From Porphyrobacter sp. (lineage in GTDB: Bacteria; Pseudomonadota; Alphaproteobacteria; Sphingomonadales; Sphingomonadaceae), in the NCBI GenBank assembly GCA_027531395.1, contig JAPZRO010000007.1, positions 152,408-216,407 of the forward strand: a DNA stretch of 64,000 nt. Direction: 5' to 3'. Under the pieces are notes generated by a model. The model did not search any database. It was not told where the DNA came from and worked only from the letters and a program-made list of their open reading frames with translations. The translations under genes and the position numbers were made by a program. Shown in pieces: positions 24,442 through 33,923 of this stretch; the first letter of the stretch is position 1, and each line of letters starts with the position of its first letter.

Positions 24442-26007
24442 ATGAGCCTGCTGAGGAACGTCGGCACGATCGGCGGGTTGACGCTGGTCAGCCGGCTGTT
24501 CGGCTTTGCCCGCGACATCCTGCTAGCCCGCGTGCTCGGCGCGGGCGGGGTGGCGGATGCCTGGCAGCTCGCCTTCCAGCTCCCCAATCTGTTCCGCCGC
24601 CTGTTCGCCGAGGGTGCCTTCGCCAGTGCCTTCGTGCCGCTGTTCAACCGCCACATGGCCGAGGGCGAGAGCGCGGCCAAGCGGTTCGCCGGCGAAGTTC
24701 TGGCGGTGCTGCTGCCGATCCTCGTGGTGTTCGGGGCGCTGATGATGCTGGCGATGCCGTGGGTGCTGTGGGCCTTCGCCAACGAAGACCTGCGCGGCGA
24801 CAGCGACACCTATTCGCTCGCGGTCACGATGGGCCGGATCGCCTTTCCTTACCTGATGTTCATGAGCCTCGCGACGCTGGTCGCCGCGATCCTCAATTCG
24901 CTGTCGCGCTTCGCAGCGGCGGCGGCGGCGCCGATCCTGCTCAACATCTGCCTGCTGACCGCGCTGGTATGGGGCGCGCTCCAGCCCGGCAGCGACTGGG
25001 CCCGCGCGGCGACCGGCGTGGGCCTCGCGATCGCTGTGTCGGTGAGCGGGCTGCTGCAACTGCTGTGGCTCTACTGGTTCATGCGCCGCGCAGGCTTCCG
25101 CATTCCGCGCCAGCGCCCGCGCCTCACGCGCCGCGTCAAGGAAATGGGCGTGCTGATTGTCCCCGCCGTGTTCGGCGCGGGTGTCTACCAGATCAGCCGC
25201 TTCATCGACCTCGCCTTCATCCGCGGCCTGCCCGACGGCAGCCTCACCTACATGGCGATGGCTGATCGCTGGAACCAGCTGCCGCTCGGGATCATCGGCA
25301 TAGCGCTGGGCACCGCGATCCTGCCCGCGCTGTCGCGCTACATCAGCCGCAATGAAGATGAGGAGGCGGTGCGTCTGCAGGCCAATGCCGTCGAACTGGC
25401 GATGCTGCTCACCCTGCCCTGCGCGGTGGCGTTGTTCATCACCGGCTTCGCCTTCGTGAAGGCGTTCATGGAGGGCCAGGCCTTCACCGCCGAGGACGCG
25501 CGCACCACCGGCATGGTTACCTCGGCGCTGGTTGTAGGCCTGCCCGCCTATGTGCTGGTCAAGGTGCTGACCCCCAACTTCTTCGCCCGCCGCGACACCA
25601 AGACCCCGGTCTACACGGCAGGCGCCTCGCTGGTCGTGACCGTCGGCCTCAATCTCGTGCTGGTGCCGCTGCTGGGCGTCGTCGGCCTTGCGTTGGCGGG
25701 CGCGATCGGGGCCTGGGTCAATATCGCGCTGCTGGGCGGCATCCTTGCACGGCGCGGCTACTTCCGGCTGCCGGCGCGGGTGCTCGGGCGGATCGGACGG
25801 ATCGTCCTTGCCTCGGGCCTCATGGGGGCGGCGCTGGTGGTGCTGATGCAGGCGATCGGCCCGTGGCTCGACGGCCCCTTCACCATGCGGCTTCTGGCGG
25901 TGGGTGCGATCCTCGGCACCAGCCTCGTCACCTATGGCGCGGGCACGGTGCTGCTCGGAGTGCTCGACAAGGCGACGGTCCAGCGCCTAATGCGCCGCCA
26001 GAGCTAA
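24442..26007 (+). CDS. murJ: lipid II flippase MurJ
   Basis: MurJ flips the peptidoglycan precursor lipid II across the inner membrane. This 521-residue polytopic protein begins with the highly conserved LLRNVGTIGGLTLVSRLFGFARDILLARVLGAG and shows LPNLFRRLFAEGAFASAFVPLF, both MurJ/MviN signatures, with about 14 membrane segments. The length is normal. AGAAGG precedes the ATG. It lies 30 bases after secB and 16 bases before trpS, so all three may share a transcript. Confidence 0.96.
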   Translation: MSLLRNVGTIGGLTLVSRLFGFARDILLARVLGAGGVADAWQLAFQLPNLFRRLFAEGAFASAFVPLFNRHMAEGESAAKRFAGEVLAVLLPILVVFGALMMLAMPWVLWAFANEDLRGDSDTYSLAVTMGRIAFPYLMFMSLATLVAAILNSLSRFAAAAAAPILLNICLLTALVWGALQPGSDWARAATGVGLAIAVSVSGLLQLLWLYWFMRRAGFRIPRQRPRLTRRVKEMGVLIVPAVFGAGVYQISRFIDLAFIRGLPDGSLTYMAMADRWNQLPLGIIGIALGTAILPALSRYISRNEDEEAVRLQANAVELAMLLTLPCAVALFITGFAFVKAFMEGQAFTAEDARTTGMVTSALVVGLPAYVLVKVLTPNFFARRDTKTPVYTAGASLVVTVGLNLVLVPLLGVVGLALAGAIGAWVNIALLGGILARRGYFRLPARVLGRIGRIVLASGLMGAALVVLMQAIGPWLDGPFTMRLLAVGAILGTSLVTYGAGTVLLGVLDKATVQRLMRRQS

Positions 26008-26022
26008 ATCACAGGACAGATC

Positions 26023-27039
26023 ATGCGCGTCGTTTCCGGCATCCAGCCCACCGGCAATCTCCACCTCGGCAACTATCTGGGGGCGATCCGCAACTGGGCG
26101 GCGATGCAGGATTCGCTGGAGCCCGGCTCGGAGGCATTGTTCTTCCTCGCCGATCTTCACGCCCTGTCGCAGCCGCACGACCCCGCCGGGCTCCGGTCCG
26201 CGACGCTGGAGATGACGGCGGCGCTGGTCGCCTGCGGGATCGACCCCGATCGCTCGGTGCTGTTCAACCAGGCGCAGGTGCCCCAGCATGCCGAGCTGCA
26301 ATGGCTGCTCAACGGCACTGCCCGCATGGGCTGGCTGAACCGCATGACCCAGTGGAAGGACAAGGCCGGCAAGAACCGCGAGGGCCAGTCGGTCGCGCTG
26401 TTCACCTACCCCGTGCTGCAGGCCGCCGACGTGCTGCTCTATCAGGCGACCCACGTGCCGGTGGGCGAGGATCAGAAGCAGCACCTCGAGCTCGCCCGCG
26501 ACATCGCGCAGAAATTCAACAATGATTTCTGCCCGGAGGACACGCCGGTCTTCACCCTGCCCGAACCGATCATCCCGGCCGAGGCGGCGCGGATCATGTC
26601 CCTGCGCGATGGCAGCGCCAAGATGTCGAAGTCCGACCCGTCGGACATGAGCCGCATCAACCTCTCGGACGATGCCGATACCATGGCCCAGAAGGTCAAG
26701 AAGGCGAAGACAGATCCCGAGCCCCTGCCCTCGGAAGAGGCCGGCCTTGCCGAGCGGCCCGAGGCGAAGAACCTCGTTGGCATTTATGCGGCGCTTTCGG
26801 GCGAGCCGGTCGAAGCGGTGCTGCGCCAGTTCGGCGGGCAGGGCTTCGGCGCATTCAAGCCGGCGCTGGCCGATCTGCTGGTGGCAACCCTCGGCCCGAT
26901 CCGTGATCGCTTCGTGGCGCTGAAGGACGACAGCGAGGCGCTCGATGCGATCCTCGCTCGCGGCGCGGCCAAGGCGCGCGAACGCGGCACGCCGACGCTC
27001 GATGCGGCCTACAAGGCGCTGGGGCTGGTGCGGCACTGA
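26023..27039 (+). CDS. trpS: tryptophan--tRNA ligase
   Basis: This class I synthetase charges tRNA-Trp. The 338-residue protein starts with the family N-terminus RVVSGIQPTGNLHLGNYLGA, containing the HIGH-like motif (LHLGN), and has the KMSKS signature as SAKMSKSDPSD near residue 203. The VGEDQKQHLELARDIA segment binds tryptophan and ATP. The length is normal for bacterial TrpRS. It directly follows murJ with a 16-base gap. Confidence 0.97.
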   Translation: MRVVSGIQPTGNLHLGNYLGAIRNWAAMQDSLEPGSEALFFLADLHALSQPHDPAGLRSATLEMTAALVACGIDPDRSVLFNQAQVPQHAELQWLLNGTARMGWLNRMTQWKDKAGKNREGQSVALFTYPVLQAADVLLYQATHVPVGEDQKQHLELARDIAQKFNNDFCPEDTPVFTLPEPIIPAEAARIMSLRDGSAKMSKSDPSDMSRINLSDDADTMAQKVKKAKTDPEPLPSEEAGLAERPEAKNLVGIYAALSGEPVEAVLRQFGGQGFGAFKPALADLLVATLGPIRDRFVALKDDSEALDAILARGAAKARERGTPTLDAAYKALGLVRH

Positions 27040-27175
27040 GCGCACGCGCACCGCCTGCGATGAACTGCACCGGGCACACGACCAATATTCAATCCCCGTT
27101 CATGCGCATGGGACAATATCACGCGCGCAAACACCATTGCTTTCATCGCACTGGTGGCCACACAAGGGATGTGTC

Positions 27176-27850
27176 ATGAAGACCGCTATGTCCTCTACAA
27201 AAACGCTCCGCCGCTTCGCGCTGCCGCTGGCTCTGGCCGCTGGTCTTGCCGCCTGCACCGCGCCCTCGTTCAAGGCCGATGTGTCGCGCTTTGCCGTGCC
27301 GCTGCCGGCACCGCAGGGCCAGACCTTCGCAGTGGTGCCCGAAGATCCCAAGCTCGCCGGCGGACTCGAATTCGCGACCTATGCCAATGCGGTCGCGGCG
27401 GAGATGCAGGAACTGGGCTATGTCCGCGCCGCTGCGCCGGAACGCGCCGATCTGCTGGTGCGGTTCGACTACCGCGTCGACAATGGCCGTGAAAAGGTGC
27501 GCACCGATCTCAACGGGGTGGGCGCCTTCGGCCCGGCCTGGGGCCCGTGGGGCGGCTGGGGCGGCGGCTTCGGTCGCTGGGGCTACGGCTTCAACGATCC
27601 GTTCTTCGGCGGGCCGAACGTGCGCAGCTACACTGTCTACACCAGCGCCATCGACCTGAAGATCGATCGCGCCGCCGATGGCCAGCGTCTGTTCGAAGGC
27701 AAGGCGGAAGCCGTGTCGCGCTCGAACCGCCTGCCGCGCCTCGTGCCCAATCTGGTGGATGCGATCTTCACCGACTTCCCCGGCAATTCGGGCGAAACCG
27801 TGCGCATCACCATCCGCGATGACGAAAAGACCGTGCGCCCCACCGATTGA
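27176..27850 (+). CDS. DUF4136 lipoprotein
   Basis: The 224-residue product has a lipoprotein signal with lipobox LAAC and a DUF4136 domain: FAVVPEDPKL, EMQELGYVRAAAPERADLLVRF, and a C-terminal ARITI-like strand. A Gly/Trp/Phe-rich loop at about 120-150 is typical of this family. AAGGGA precedes the ATG. A strong intrinsic terminator follows 45 bases after the stop, so it is probably a single-gene unit. The function of DUF4136 proteins is unknown; an envelope location is expected. Confidence 0.88.
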   Translation: MKTAMSSTKTLRRFALPLALAAGLAACTAPSFKADVSRFAVPLPAPQGQTFAVVPEDPKLAGGLEFATYANAVAAEMQELGYVRAAAPERADLLVRFDYRVDNGREKVRTDLNGVGAFGPAWGPWGGWGGGFGRWGYGFNDPFFGGPNVRSYTVYTSAIDLKIDRAADGQRLFEGKAEAVSRSNRLPRLVPNLVDAIFTDFPGNSGETVRITIRDDEKTVRPTD

Positions 27851-27894
27851 TGGTGTAGAGCAGGGCTCAAGAGACCCTTGGACGGGAAAAGAGA

Positions 27895-27926
27895 GGCGGC
27901 ACCAGGGGATCGGTGCCGCCTTTTTT
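27895..27926 (+). terminator. intrinsic terminator after the DUF4136 gene
   Basis: GGCGGCACC and GGTGCCGCC are perfect 9-bp arms around an 8-base loop, followed by TTTTTT. This is a classic Rho-independent terminator on the plus strand. Confidence 0.92.
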
Positions 27927-27953
27927 GTTGCCCGCGCGCGCTGGCCTGCAAGA

Positions 27954-28664
27954 TCACCAGTCGGCGGGCTGATCGCTTCTGGCAGGCGATTGGGTCCACG
28001 GCAGGCGGGTAAAGCGCGGATAGGCCCGGCGGCGCGATTCCGCTGCGAGGCAACCTTGCCGGGTCCGGTGCTCGCGCAGCAACTGGGCGAGCAGCAGCTG
28101 CCCGAAGTCCCAGTCTCCGATCCCGGAATCGGCGTTGATGTGCCCGATCGAGCCGGCATAGGCGAAGGTCGCGCCCCAGTCCGACGCCAGACCCCGCGCG
28201 ACGCGCAGCGAGCAATAGGGATCATTCTCGCTCGCAGCGAGGAATGCCGGGAACGGCAGCTTCGCGCGCTGAGCGGGGGCAAAGCGGGCAAGGCGCGCAT
28301 CGACACCTGCGCGTTCGACATCGGGCGGGGCGACCAGCAGCGCGCCGACCACCGGATTGCCATAGGCCGGCTGTTCATTCTCCGCCCACCACGTGGCTGC
28401 GAGGCAGCCGAGCGAATGCGCGACAAGGATCACCGGCCGGCCGGCACGGTGCACCGCGAGGTTCAGCTTGTTGACCCAGGTGTTGCGATGCGGATCGTCC
28501 CACATCCCGAGGTCCACCCGCTCGCAGTCAGGAATCTGCGATTCCCAGCGCGATTGCCAGTGCTGTTCGTTGGAGTTGTTGAGACCGGGGATGATGAGAA
28601 TCAGCGGATCATCGCGCAGCCGGTCAGCGTCGAGTTCATGCGTATGGGTCTGGGTATGGGCCAT
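27954..28664 (-). CDS. RBBP9/YdeN family alpha/beta hydrolase
   Basis: The 236-residue cytoplasmic protein belongs to the small serine-hydrolase family (COG3545-like). Visible features are the oxyanion strand ILIIPGLNNSNEQHWQSRWE, the nucleophile elbow AHSLGCLAA (Ser107), the acid-region ASENDPYCS, and the catalytic His in SIGHINADSG. All three triad positions are present. The substrate is unknown. GGAGCAGGAA precedes the ATG. It is convergent with the DUF4136 gene and has its own promoter region of 122 bases. Confidence 0.9.
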   Translation of the reverse strand: MAHTQTHTHELDADRLRDDPLILIIPGLNNSNEQHWQSRWESQIPDCERVDLGMWDDPHRNTWVNKLNLAVHRAGRPVILVAHSLGCLAATWWAENEQPAYGNPVVGALLVAPPDVERAGVDARLARFAPAQRAKLPFPAFLAASENDPYCSLRVARGLASDWGATFAYAGSIGHINADSGIGDWDFGQLLLAQLLREHRTRQGCLAAESRRRAYPRFTRLPWTQSPARSDQPADW

Positions 28665-28786
28665 TTCCTGCTCCTATAAGGGCGTAAACGGCCGTCCATT
28701 GGTATGGTCCGACAGCAGGAAAATAACTCAACTGAATTGGTTGACAAGACGCTTTCAACGATCCGTGGCGTTCGTCGGATGATTGC

Positions 28787-29239
28787 TCAGAGCTTCGCGT
28801 GGCCCCCGGTGGAGCCGAAGCCGCCCTCGCCCCGTTCGGTCGCGTCGAGCTCTTCCACCTCGTCCCACGCCGCCTGCACCACCGGAGCCAGCACCAGCTG
28901 GGCGACGCGGTCGCCGCGCGCGATGGCGAAGGGCTCCGTGCCGTGGTTGATCAGGATCACCTTCAGCTCGCCGCGATAGTCGCTGTCGATCGTGCCGGGG
29001 GTGTTGGGGACGGTGATGCCGTGCTTCAGAGCGAGCCCTGATCGCGGGCGGACCTGGATTTCGTAGCCCTGCGGGATCGCCAGCGCGAGGCCGGTCGCCA
29101 CCGCATGGCGCGCGCCGGGCGCGATGGTCACTTCCTCGGCGCTCACCACGTCCATTCCGGCCGCGCCTGACGTGGCATAGGCCGGCAGCGGCAGGCCCGC
29201 GCCATGCGGCAGGCGCCTCACCTGGACAGGAATAGTCAC
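28787..29239 (-). CDS. dut: dUTP diphosphatase
   Basis: Dut hydrolyses dUTP to dUMP, which keeps uracil out of DNA and feeds thymidylate synthesis. The 150-residue trimeric-type enzyme shows the five motifs: [10 protein letters not shown] (1), [12 protein letters not shown] (2), [16 protein letters not shown] (3), [12 protein letters not shown] (4) and the C-terminal [12 protein letters not shown] (5). The start codon overlaps the coaBC stop by 4 bases, a common coaBC-dut arrangement. Confidence 0.97.
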   Translation of the reverse strand: MTIPVQVRRLPHGAGLPLPAYATSGAAGMDVVSAEEVTIAPGARHAVATGLALAIPQGYEIQVRPRSGLALKHGITVPNTPGTIDSDYRGELKVILINHGTEPFAIARGDRVAQLVLAPVVQAAWDEVEELDATERGEGGFGSTGGHAKL

Positions 29240-30891
29240 TCCGCCGCTTCCGCCTTGAGGCTCGCTGCGATCCGTTCGACCAGCGCCATCGCCACCGCGC
29301 TCTTGGGCATTTCGTCGAGCGTCTCGATCCCGTCGCCGGCAACGATGGTCACGCGGTTGCTGTCGCCCCCCATCACATCGCCGCTCACATCATTGGCCAC
29401 GATCCAGTCGCAGCCCTTGCGCTTGCGCTTGGCCTTGGCGTGCTCGATCACGTTCTCGGTCTCGGCGGCAAAGCCGATCACCAGTTCGGGGCGCTTGGTC
29501 CCGCCGGCGATGTTGGAGAGGATGTCGGGGTTCTCGGTCAGCATCAGCGCCGGGGGCGCATCGCCGCGCTTCTTCATCTTCTGCCCGCGATATTCCTTGG
29601 GTCGCCAGTCGGCGACCGCGGCCACCATCACCGCGACATCGGCGGGCAACGCATGCTTGACCGCCTTGGCCATGTCCTGCGCGCTCTCGACATCGACGCG
29701 CTTGACCCCGGCCGGGGTCTTGAGCGCGACAGGGCCCGCCACCAGCGTCACCTTCGCGCCGAGCGCGGCGGCGGCCGCGGCGATGGCAAAGCCCTGCTTG
29801 CCGCTCGAGCGGTTGGCAATGTAGCGGACCGGATCGATCGCTTCCCAGGTCGGCCCGGCGGTGACCAGCACGTGGCGGCCCGACAGCGGACGATGCCCGG
29901 CGGCCACGCCGAAATCGGCGCCTTCGGGCACTTCGCCGAGCAGGGCCTCGATCTCGTCGGGCACCTCGGGCGCGAGCACTTCGGGCGCGCTCTTGCGGGG
30001 ATCGACCTGATGGTTGATCGCCCCGGCATCGATCGGCGGCGCGGCGCCCGCCTTGCCCTTCTTGGCGAGCAGCGGCCCGCCGAGATCCGGAGCGAATTCG
30101 GGTGCGGGTTCTTCGGGCAGGGGTTCGCCCTCGCCCTCTTCGGGTTCGGGCAGATCGAGATATTCGGCCTCGATCTCTTCGTGGGTGCGCTTGGCGGTCG
30201 AGCGCGGGATGATCCGCGACAGAAGCCCGCCCAACCCGCCGGTCGCGGCGGTGCTGTCGTTCTCGTCCTCGGGCTCGAGCGCCTCGACCTCGATCGCGGC
30301 GCGGTCATTGGCGGGAATCCGCGTAGGCTGCGCCTCGGGCACCGTGATCCCGAAGTAGGACGCGATGACGCGCCAGATCGCCTCGGGCTCGGGCAGGCGG
30401 CCATAGCCGAACTCACCGCAGGCCATCGGGCCTTCGTCGGGATGCAGCACGGTCACGCCGGCCGAGGCCAGCAGTTCGACATTGCGCTGGGTCGCCTCAT
30501 GCTCCCACATCCGGACGTTCATGGCGGGCACGGCGATCACCGGCTTGTCGGTGGCGAGGATCAGCGTGGTCGCCAGATCATCGGCGATCCCGGCGGCCAT
30601 CTTGGCGAGCAGATCGGCTGTGGCCGGGCAGACCACCACCAGATCGGCCTCGCGGCTCAATTGGATGTGGCCCATCTCGGCCTCGTTCTTGAGGTCGAAC
30701 AGGTTGGTGTAGACCTGGTTCTCGGACAGCGCGGCGAGCGCCATCGGGGTGACGAACTGCTGGCCACCCTTGGTGACGACACAGGTAACCTCGCCGCCGC
30801 CCTTGCGGATCAGGCGCACCAGCTCGCAGGCCTTGTAGGCCGCGATGCCGCCGCCCACGACCAGCAGGATGCGCGGGGCCTTCCCCGTCAT
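29236..30891 (-). CDS. coaBC: bifunctional phosphopantothenoylcysteine decarboxylase/phosphopantothenate--cysteine ligase with long insert
   Basis: CoaBC makes phosphopantetheine in two steps of coenzyme A synthesis. The 551-residue product has an FMN-dependent CoaC half (1-182) with [10 protein letters not shown] and [12 protein letters not shown], and a CoaB half (about 336-551) with [25 protein letters not shown], the MKKRGDAPP catalytic Lys region and LTENPDIL. Between them, residues about 183-335 are an acidic, Pro-rich, probably disordered stretch not found in the usual roughly 400-residue enzyme. Both active sites look intact. The ATG at 30891 starts the conserved N-terminus. Confidence 0.95.
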   Translation of the reverse strand: MTGKAPRILLVVGGGIAAYKACELVRLIRKGGGEVTCVVTKGGQQFVTPMALAALSENQVYTNLFDLKNEAEMGHIQLSREADLVVVCPATADLLAKMAAGIADDLATTLILATDKPVIAVPAMNVRMWEHEATQRNVELLASAGVTVLHPDEGPMACGEFGYGRLPEPEAIWRVIASYFGITVPEAQPTRIPANDRAAIEVEALEPEDENDSTAATGGLGGLLSRIIPRSTAKRTHEEIEAEYLDLPEPEEGEGEPLPEEPAPEFAPDLGGPLLAKKGKAGAAPPIDAGAINHQVDPRKSAPEVLAPEVPDEIEALLGEVPEGADFGVAAGHRPLSGRHVLVTAGPTWEAIDPVRYIANRSSGKQGFAIAAAAAALGAKVTLVAGPVALKTPAGVKRVDVESAQDMAKAVKHALPADVAVMVAAVADWRPKEYRGQKMKKRGDAPPALMLTENPDILSNIAGGTKRPELVIGFAAETENVIEHAKAKRKRKGCDWIVANDVSGDVMGGDSNRVTIVAGDGIETLDEMPKSAVAMALVERIAASLKAEAAE

Positions 30892-31172
30892 CGCCCGTTC
30901 CCGCTCTGCACGCCGATCAATGCCATCGGTTCCCAATAACTCCCATCCGGCGGCGCCCATGCGCTGCCGGCCAACTCTTCTAACCGCGCCCTGCCCCTGC
31001 GCCAAGCAGCGCACCTACAGTCTTGGCGCGCAGATTGGCCGCGCTGTGGTTAAGATTGCGCTTACAAGGGTGCAACCGCTTTCGGCGGTTTTGCGCCGAT
31101 TTGGCGGGGCGGCCGCTTGAGCTCGATACGCGCCTCGGCCAGACTTGCCGCATCATTTAGGGGGGACCGGTC

Positions 31173-31553
31173 ATGACACTTTTCCTGCGCGCTGCACTGC
31201 TATTGCTGGCGCTGCTCTATCTCGCGATCGGCACCGGCTTCCTGATCGCGCCCGAACAGCTGGGAGAAACTTTCGGCGTGGCGGCTGCGGGAGCCAAGGG
31301 GCTCGCCAGCATGCGCGCCGATTTCACCGGATTCTTCTGGCTGCTGGGCGGAGCACTGGGCTGGGGTGCGTTGCGCCAGAGCGGCGGGGCCTTGCTGGTT
31401 GGCGCATTCCTTGCCGCGACCGCACTGGCGGGGCGGGGGCTAAGCCTGCTGCTCGACGGCAATTATGACGGCGCGCTCCAGCCGATGGTGGTCGAGGCGT
31501 TGACGGTGCTGCTGGCACTGGCCGGAATGCGGGCGTTTGGCCGCAAGGCCTAA
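31173..31553 (+). CDS. small four-helix membrane protein, DUF4345-like
   Basis: The 126-residue product has about four hydrophobic helices (roughly 4-26, 45-70, 72-92, 100-120). The pattern APEQLGETFGV, then a Met-Arg-Ala-Asp-Phe segment, and a Gly-rich second helix resembles DUF4345 proteins. A GGGGGGACC stretch precedes the ATG. It sits between ubiB and coaBC on the opposite strand, and its stop overlaps the ubiB stop by 4 bases. Function unknown. Confidence 0.75.
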   Translation: MTLFLRAALLLLALLYLAIGTGFLIAPEQLGETFGVAAAGAKGLASMRADFTGFFWLLGGALGWGALRQSGGALLVGAFLAATALAGRGLSLLLDGNYDGALQPMVVEALTVLLALAGMRAFGRKA

Positions 31554-33106
31554 CCGATCAATCCCGCTGTTACCGCCGCCCACACCGCGCCTGCGCCGAC
31601 CAGACCAGCGGCGATATAGCCGAACCAGCCGCGCCCTTCGCGCTTGTCGGTGATCAGCGGAATTTCCGGCAGCGGCGGCGGCTCGGGCGCGCCGCCCTTG
31701 GGCGGGAACATCTCCTCCACCCGGCGGATCAGGCCCGGCAGGCGCAGCAGGGTTTCGGTATCCTGCTTGATCCGGTCGGCGAGCGCGGCCTCCGGACCAA
31801 GCTCGTCGCGGATCCACTCGCGCACATAGGGCGCGGCGGTGTCCCACATGTTGATGTCGGGATTGAGCTGGGTGGCGATGCCTTCGACCATCACCATCGT
31901 CTTCTGCAGCAGCAGCAGGTGCGGCTGGGTCTGCATGTCGAAATCGCGGGTGATCGCGAACAGCCCGTCGAGCATCTGGCCGACCGAGAGCTCCTTCACC
32001 GGCTTGCCCCGCATCGGCTCGCCCACCGCGCGCAACGCGGTCGCGAATTCGCCGACCGAGTGGTAGGAGGGCACATATTGCGCCTCGAAATGGATTTCGG
32101 CGACGCGCTGGTAATTGCCGGTGGTCAGCCCGTAGAGGATCTCCGCCAGCCATTGCCGCGCGCGCCGGTCGATCCGGCCCATGATCCCGAAATCGATCGC
32201 GACGATGGTGCCGTCATCCTCCACGAACAGGTTGCCCTGATGCATGTCGGCATGGAAGAAACCCGCGCTGATCGCCTGGGTGAGGAAGCTGATCACCAAC
32301 TTTTCCGAGATCGCCGCCAGATCATGCCCGCGCGCGCGCAACTCGTCGACGCGGCTGATCTTGATCCCGTCGATCCATTCGATCGTCATCACGCGGCCAT
32401 TGGTGCGATCCCAATCGACCGCAGGGATGCGGTAGCCCGGCACGCCCGCCATCTGCTCGGCGAGTTCGGAGGCCGAGGCGGCCTCGCGGCGCAGGTCGAG
32501 CTCGGAATTGGTCCAGCGCTTGAAGTTGGCGATGGTGAGGCGCGGGCGCAGCCGGCTCGCCTCGCCGCCCATCGTCTCGACATGGGCCGCGGCCCATTCA
32601 TAGGTCTGGATGTCGCGCGCGAACTTCTCGCGGATGCCCGGGCGCAGCACCTTGATCGCGACCTTGCGGCCATCGGTGGTGACGCCCTTGTGCACCTGCG
32701 CGATGCTCGCCGCGCCGACCGGCTCGGGGTCGATCTCGGCAAACAGGGCTGAAATCGGCTGGCCGAAGCTCGATTCGATCACCTTGCGGATCTCGGCGAA
32801 GGGCACCGGCGGGAGACTGTCCTGCAAGGACAGGAGGTTGTTCGCCGCCTCCTCGCCGACCAGATCGGGGCGGGTAGCGAGGGACTGGCCGAGCTTGATC
32901 GCCGCCGGGCCGATGGCGCGGAAGGCCCCGGCATAGTCGCGGGTGCCGGACTTGCCCGTCAGCGTCGCGAGGCGCGCGAGGCGCACCAGCTGGCGCAGCG
33001 CGGCGGGCGCGTTGGGATCATTCTCAATCCCCACCAGCGCGCGCCGGCGGGCCAGCGTCACGCCCCAGCGGGCGAGGCGGATCAGATGCGTCGCGGGAGA
33101 GGGCAC
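31550..33106 (-). CDS. ubiB: 2-polyprenylphenol 6-hydroxylase accessory kinase UbiB
   Basis: UbiB is an atypical ABC1/ADCK kinase-like membrane protein required for ubiquinone synthesis. The 518-residue product has the family's KxGQ motif (AIKLGQSLATRPDL), an Ala-rich loop (VGAASIAQVHKG), the Lys strand VAIKVLRPG, the catalytic HADMHQGNLFV and DFGIMG motifs, and a C-terminal hydrophobic segment (WFGYIAAGLVGAGAVWAAV). I place the start at the GTG at 33106, five bases after the ubiE stop; an earlier start would run into ubiE. The pair ubiE-ubiB is cotranscribed. Confidence 0.95.
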   Translation of the reverse strand: MPSPATHLIRLARWGVTLARRRALVGIENDPNAPAALRQLVRLARLATLTGKSGTRDYAGAFRAIGPAAIKLGQSLATRPDLVGEEAANNLLSLQDSLPPVPFAEIRKVIESSFGQPISALFAEIDPEPVGAASIAQVHKGVTTDGRKVAIKVLRPGIREKFARDIQTYEWAAAHVETMGGEASRLRPRLTIANFKRWTNSELDLRREAASASELAEQMAGVPGYRIPAVDWDRTNGRVMTIEWIDGIKISRVDELRARGHDLAAISEKLVISFLTQAISAGFFHADMHQGNLFVEDDGTIVAIDFGIMGRIDRRARQWLAEILYGLTTGNYQRVAEIHFEAQYVPSYHSVGEFATALRAVGEPMRGKPVKELSVGQMLDGLFAITRDFDMQTQPHLLLLQKTMVMVEGIATQLNPDINMWDTAAPYVREWIRDELGPEAALADRIKQDTETLLRLPGLIRRVEEMFPPKGGAPEPPPLPEIPLITDKREGRGWFGYIAAGLVGAGAVWAAVTAGLIG

Positions 33107-33110
33107 TGGG

Positions 33111-33866
33111 CTAGATCTTCCACCCCGAATGGATAGCCACGAGGCCGCCCATGATCGGCTCGACCTTGGTGTTCGCAAAGCCCGCCTTGCGGATCATCTG
33201 CTCGAAGGCGGGCATCGGCGGGAACTTGCGGATCGATTCGGCGAGGTAGCGATAGGAATCGGCATCGCCTGCGATCGCCTGGCCCATGCGCGGCAGCAGG
33301 TGTTCGGAATAGAGGTCATAGGCCTCTTTCAGCCCCGACCATTCGACGGTCGAGAATTCAAGGCAGAAGAACCGTCCGCCCGGACGCAGCACCCGCAGCG
33401 CCTCGGCGAGGGCACGGTCGATATGGGTCACGTTACGAATGCCGAAGGCGATGGTGTAGGCATCGAAGGTGTTCGAGGCGAAGCTGACGCTTTCGGCGTT
33501 CTGACAGGTGAAGACGAGGCTGCCGTCCTCCTCGGAAAAGCCGCGCTCCAGCGCGCGCTCGGCCCCGACATCGAGCATGTCCTGGTTGATGTCGGCAACA
33601 GTGATATGCGCGCCGCGGGCCGCCATGCGGAAGGCGATGTCGCCGGTGCCGCCCGCCATGTCGAGGATCTGCTCGCCCGGCTGCGGCTTCACGCGCTTGA
33701 CGAAGCGATCCTTCCACAACCGGTGCATCCCGCCCGACATGGCATCGTTCATGATGTCGTACTTGCGCGCGACGCTGGAGAAGACCTCGCCAACCTTGCG
33801 GGTCTTTTCCTGCGGGGTGACCTGCTGGTAGCCGAAGGAGACGGTTTCGTCGGTGGTTTCGCTCAT
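33111..33866 (-). CDS. ubiE: ubiquinone/menaquinone C-methyltransferase
   Basis: UbiE methylates the ring carbon of demethoxy-quinol or demethylmenaquinol with S-adenosylmethionine. The 251-residue class I methyltransferase has motif I as LDMAGGTGDIAF, the family signatures YDIMNDAMSGGMHRLWKD and LRVLRPGGRFFCLEFS, and a C-terminal GGLVAIHSGWK. The start at MSETTDE is 57 bases from the divergent mutM gene. Confidence 0.97.
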   Translation of the reverse strand: MSETTDETVSFGYQQVTPQEKTRKVGEVFSSVARKYDIMNDAMSGGMHRLWKDRFVKRVKPQPGEQILDMAGGTGDIAFRMAARGAHITVADINQDMLDVGAERALERGFSEEDGSLVFTCQNAESVSFASNTFDAYTIAFGIRNVTHIDRALAEALRVLRPGGRFFCLEFSTVEWSGLKEAYDLYSEHLLPRMGQAIAGDADSYRYLAESIRKFPPMPAFEQMIRKAGFANTKVEPIMGGLVAIHSGWKI

Positions 33867-33923
33867 GCGGCGATCCCTAGAGGGAATTGCCGCCAAGGCA
33901 AAGGGTGTTAGGGGGGTCAAACC

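Noticed and set aside
31074..31090. AACCGC/GCGGTT hairpin followed by TT between coaBC and the DUF4345-like gene
   Set aside because: No gene ends nearby in the needed direction, so a terminator role is not supported; six-base arms can arise by chance.
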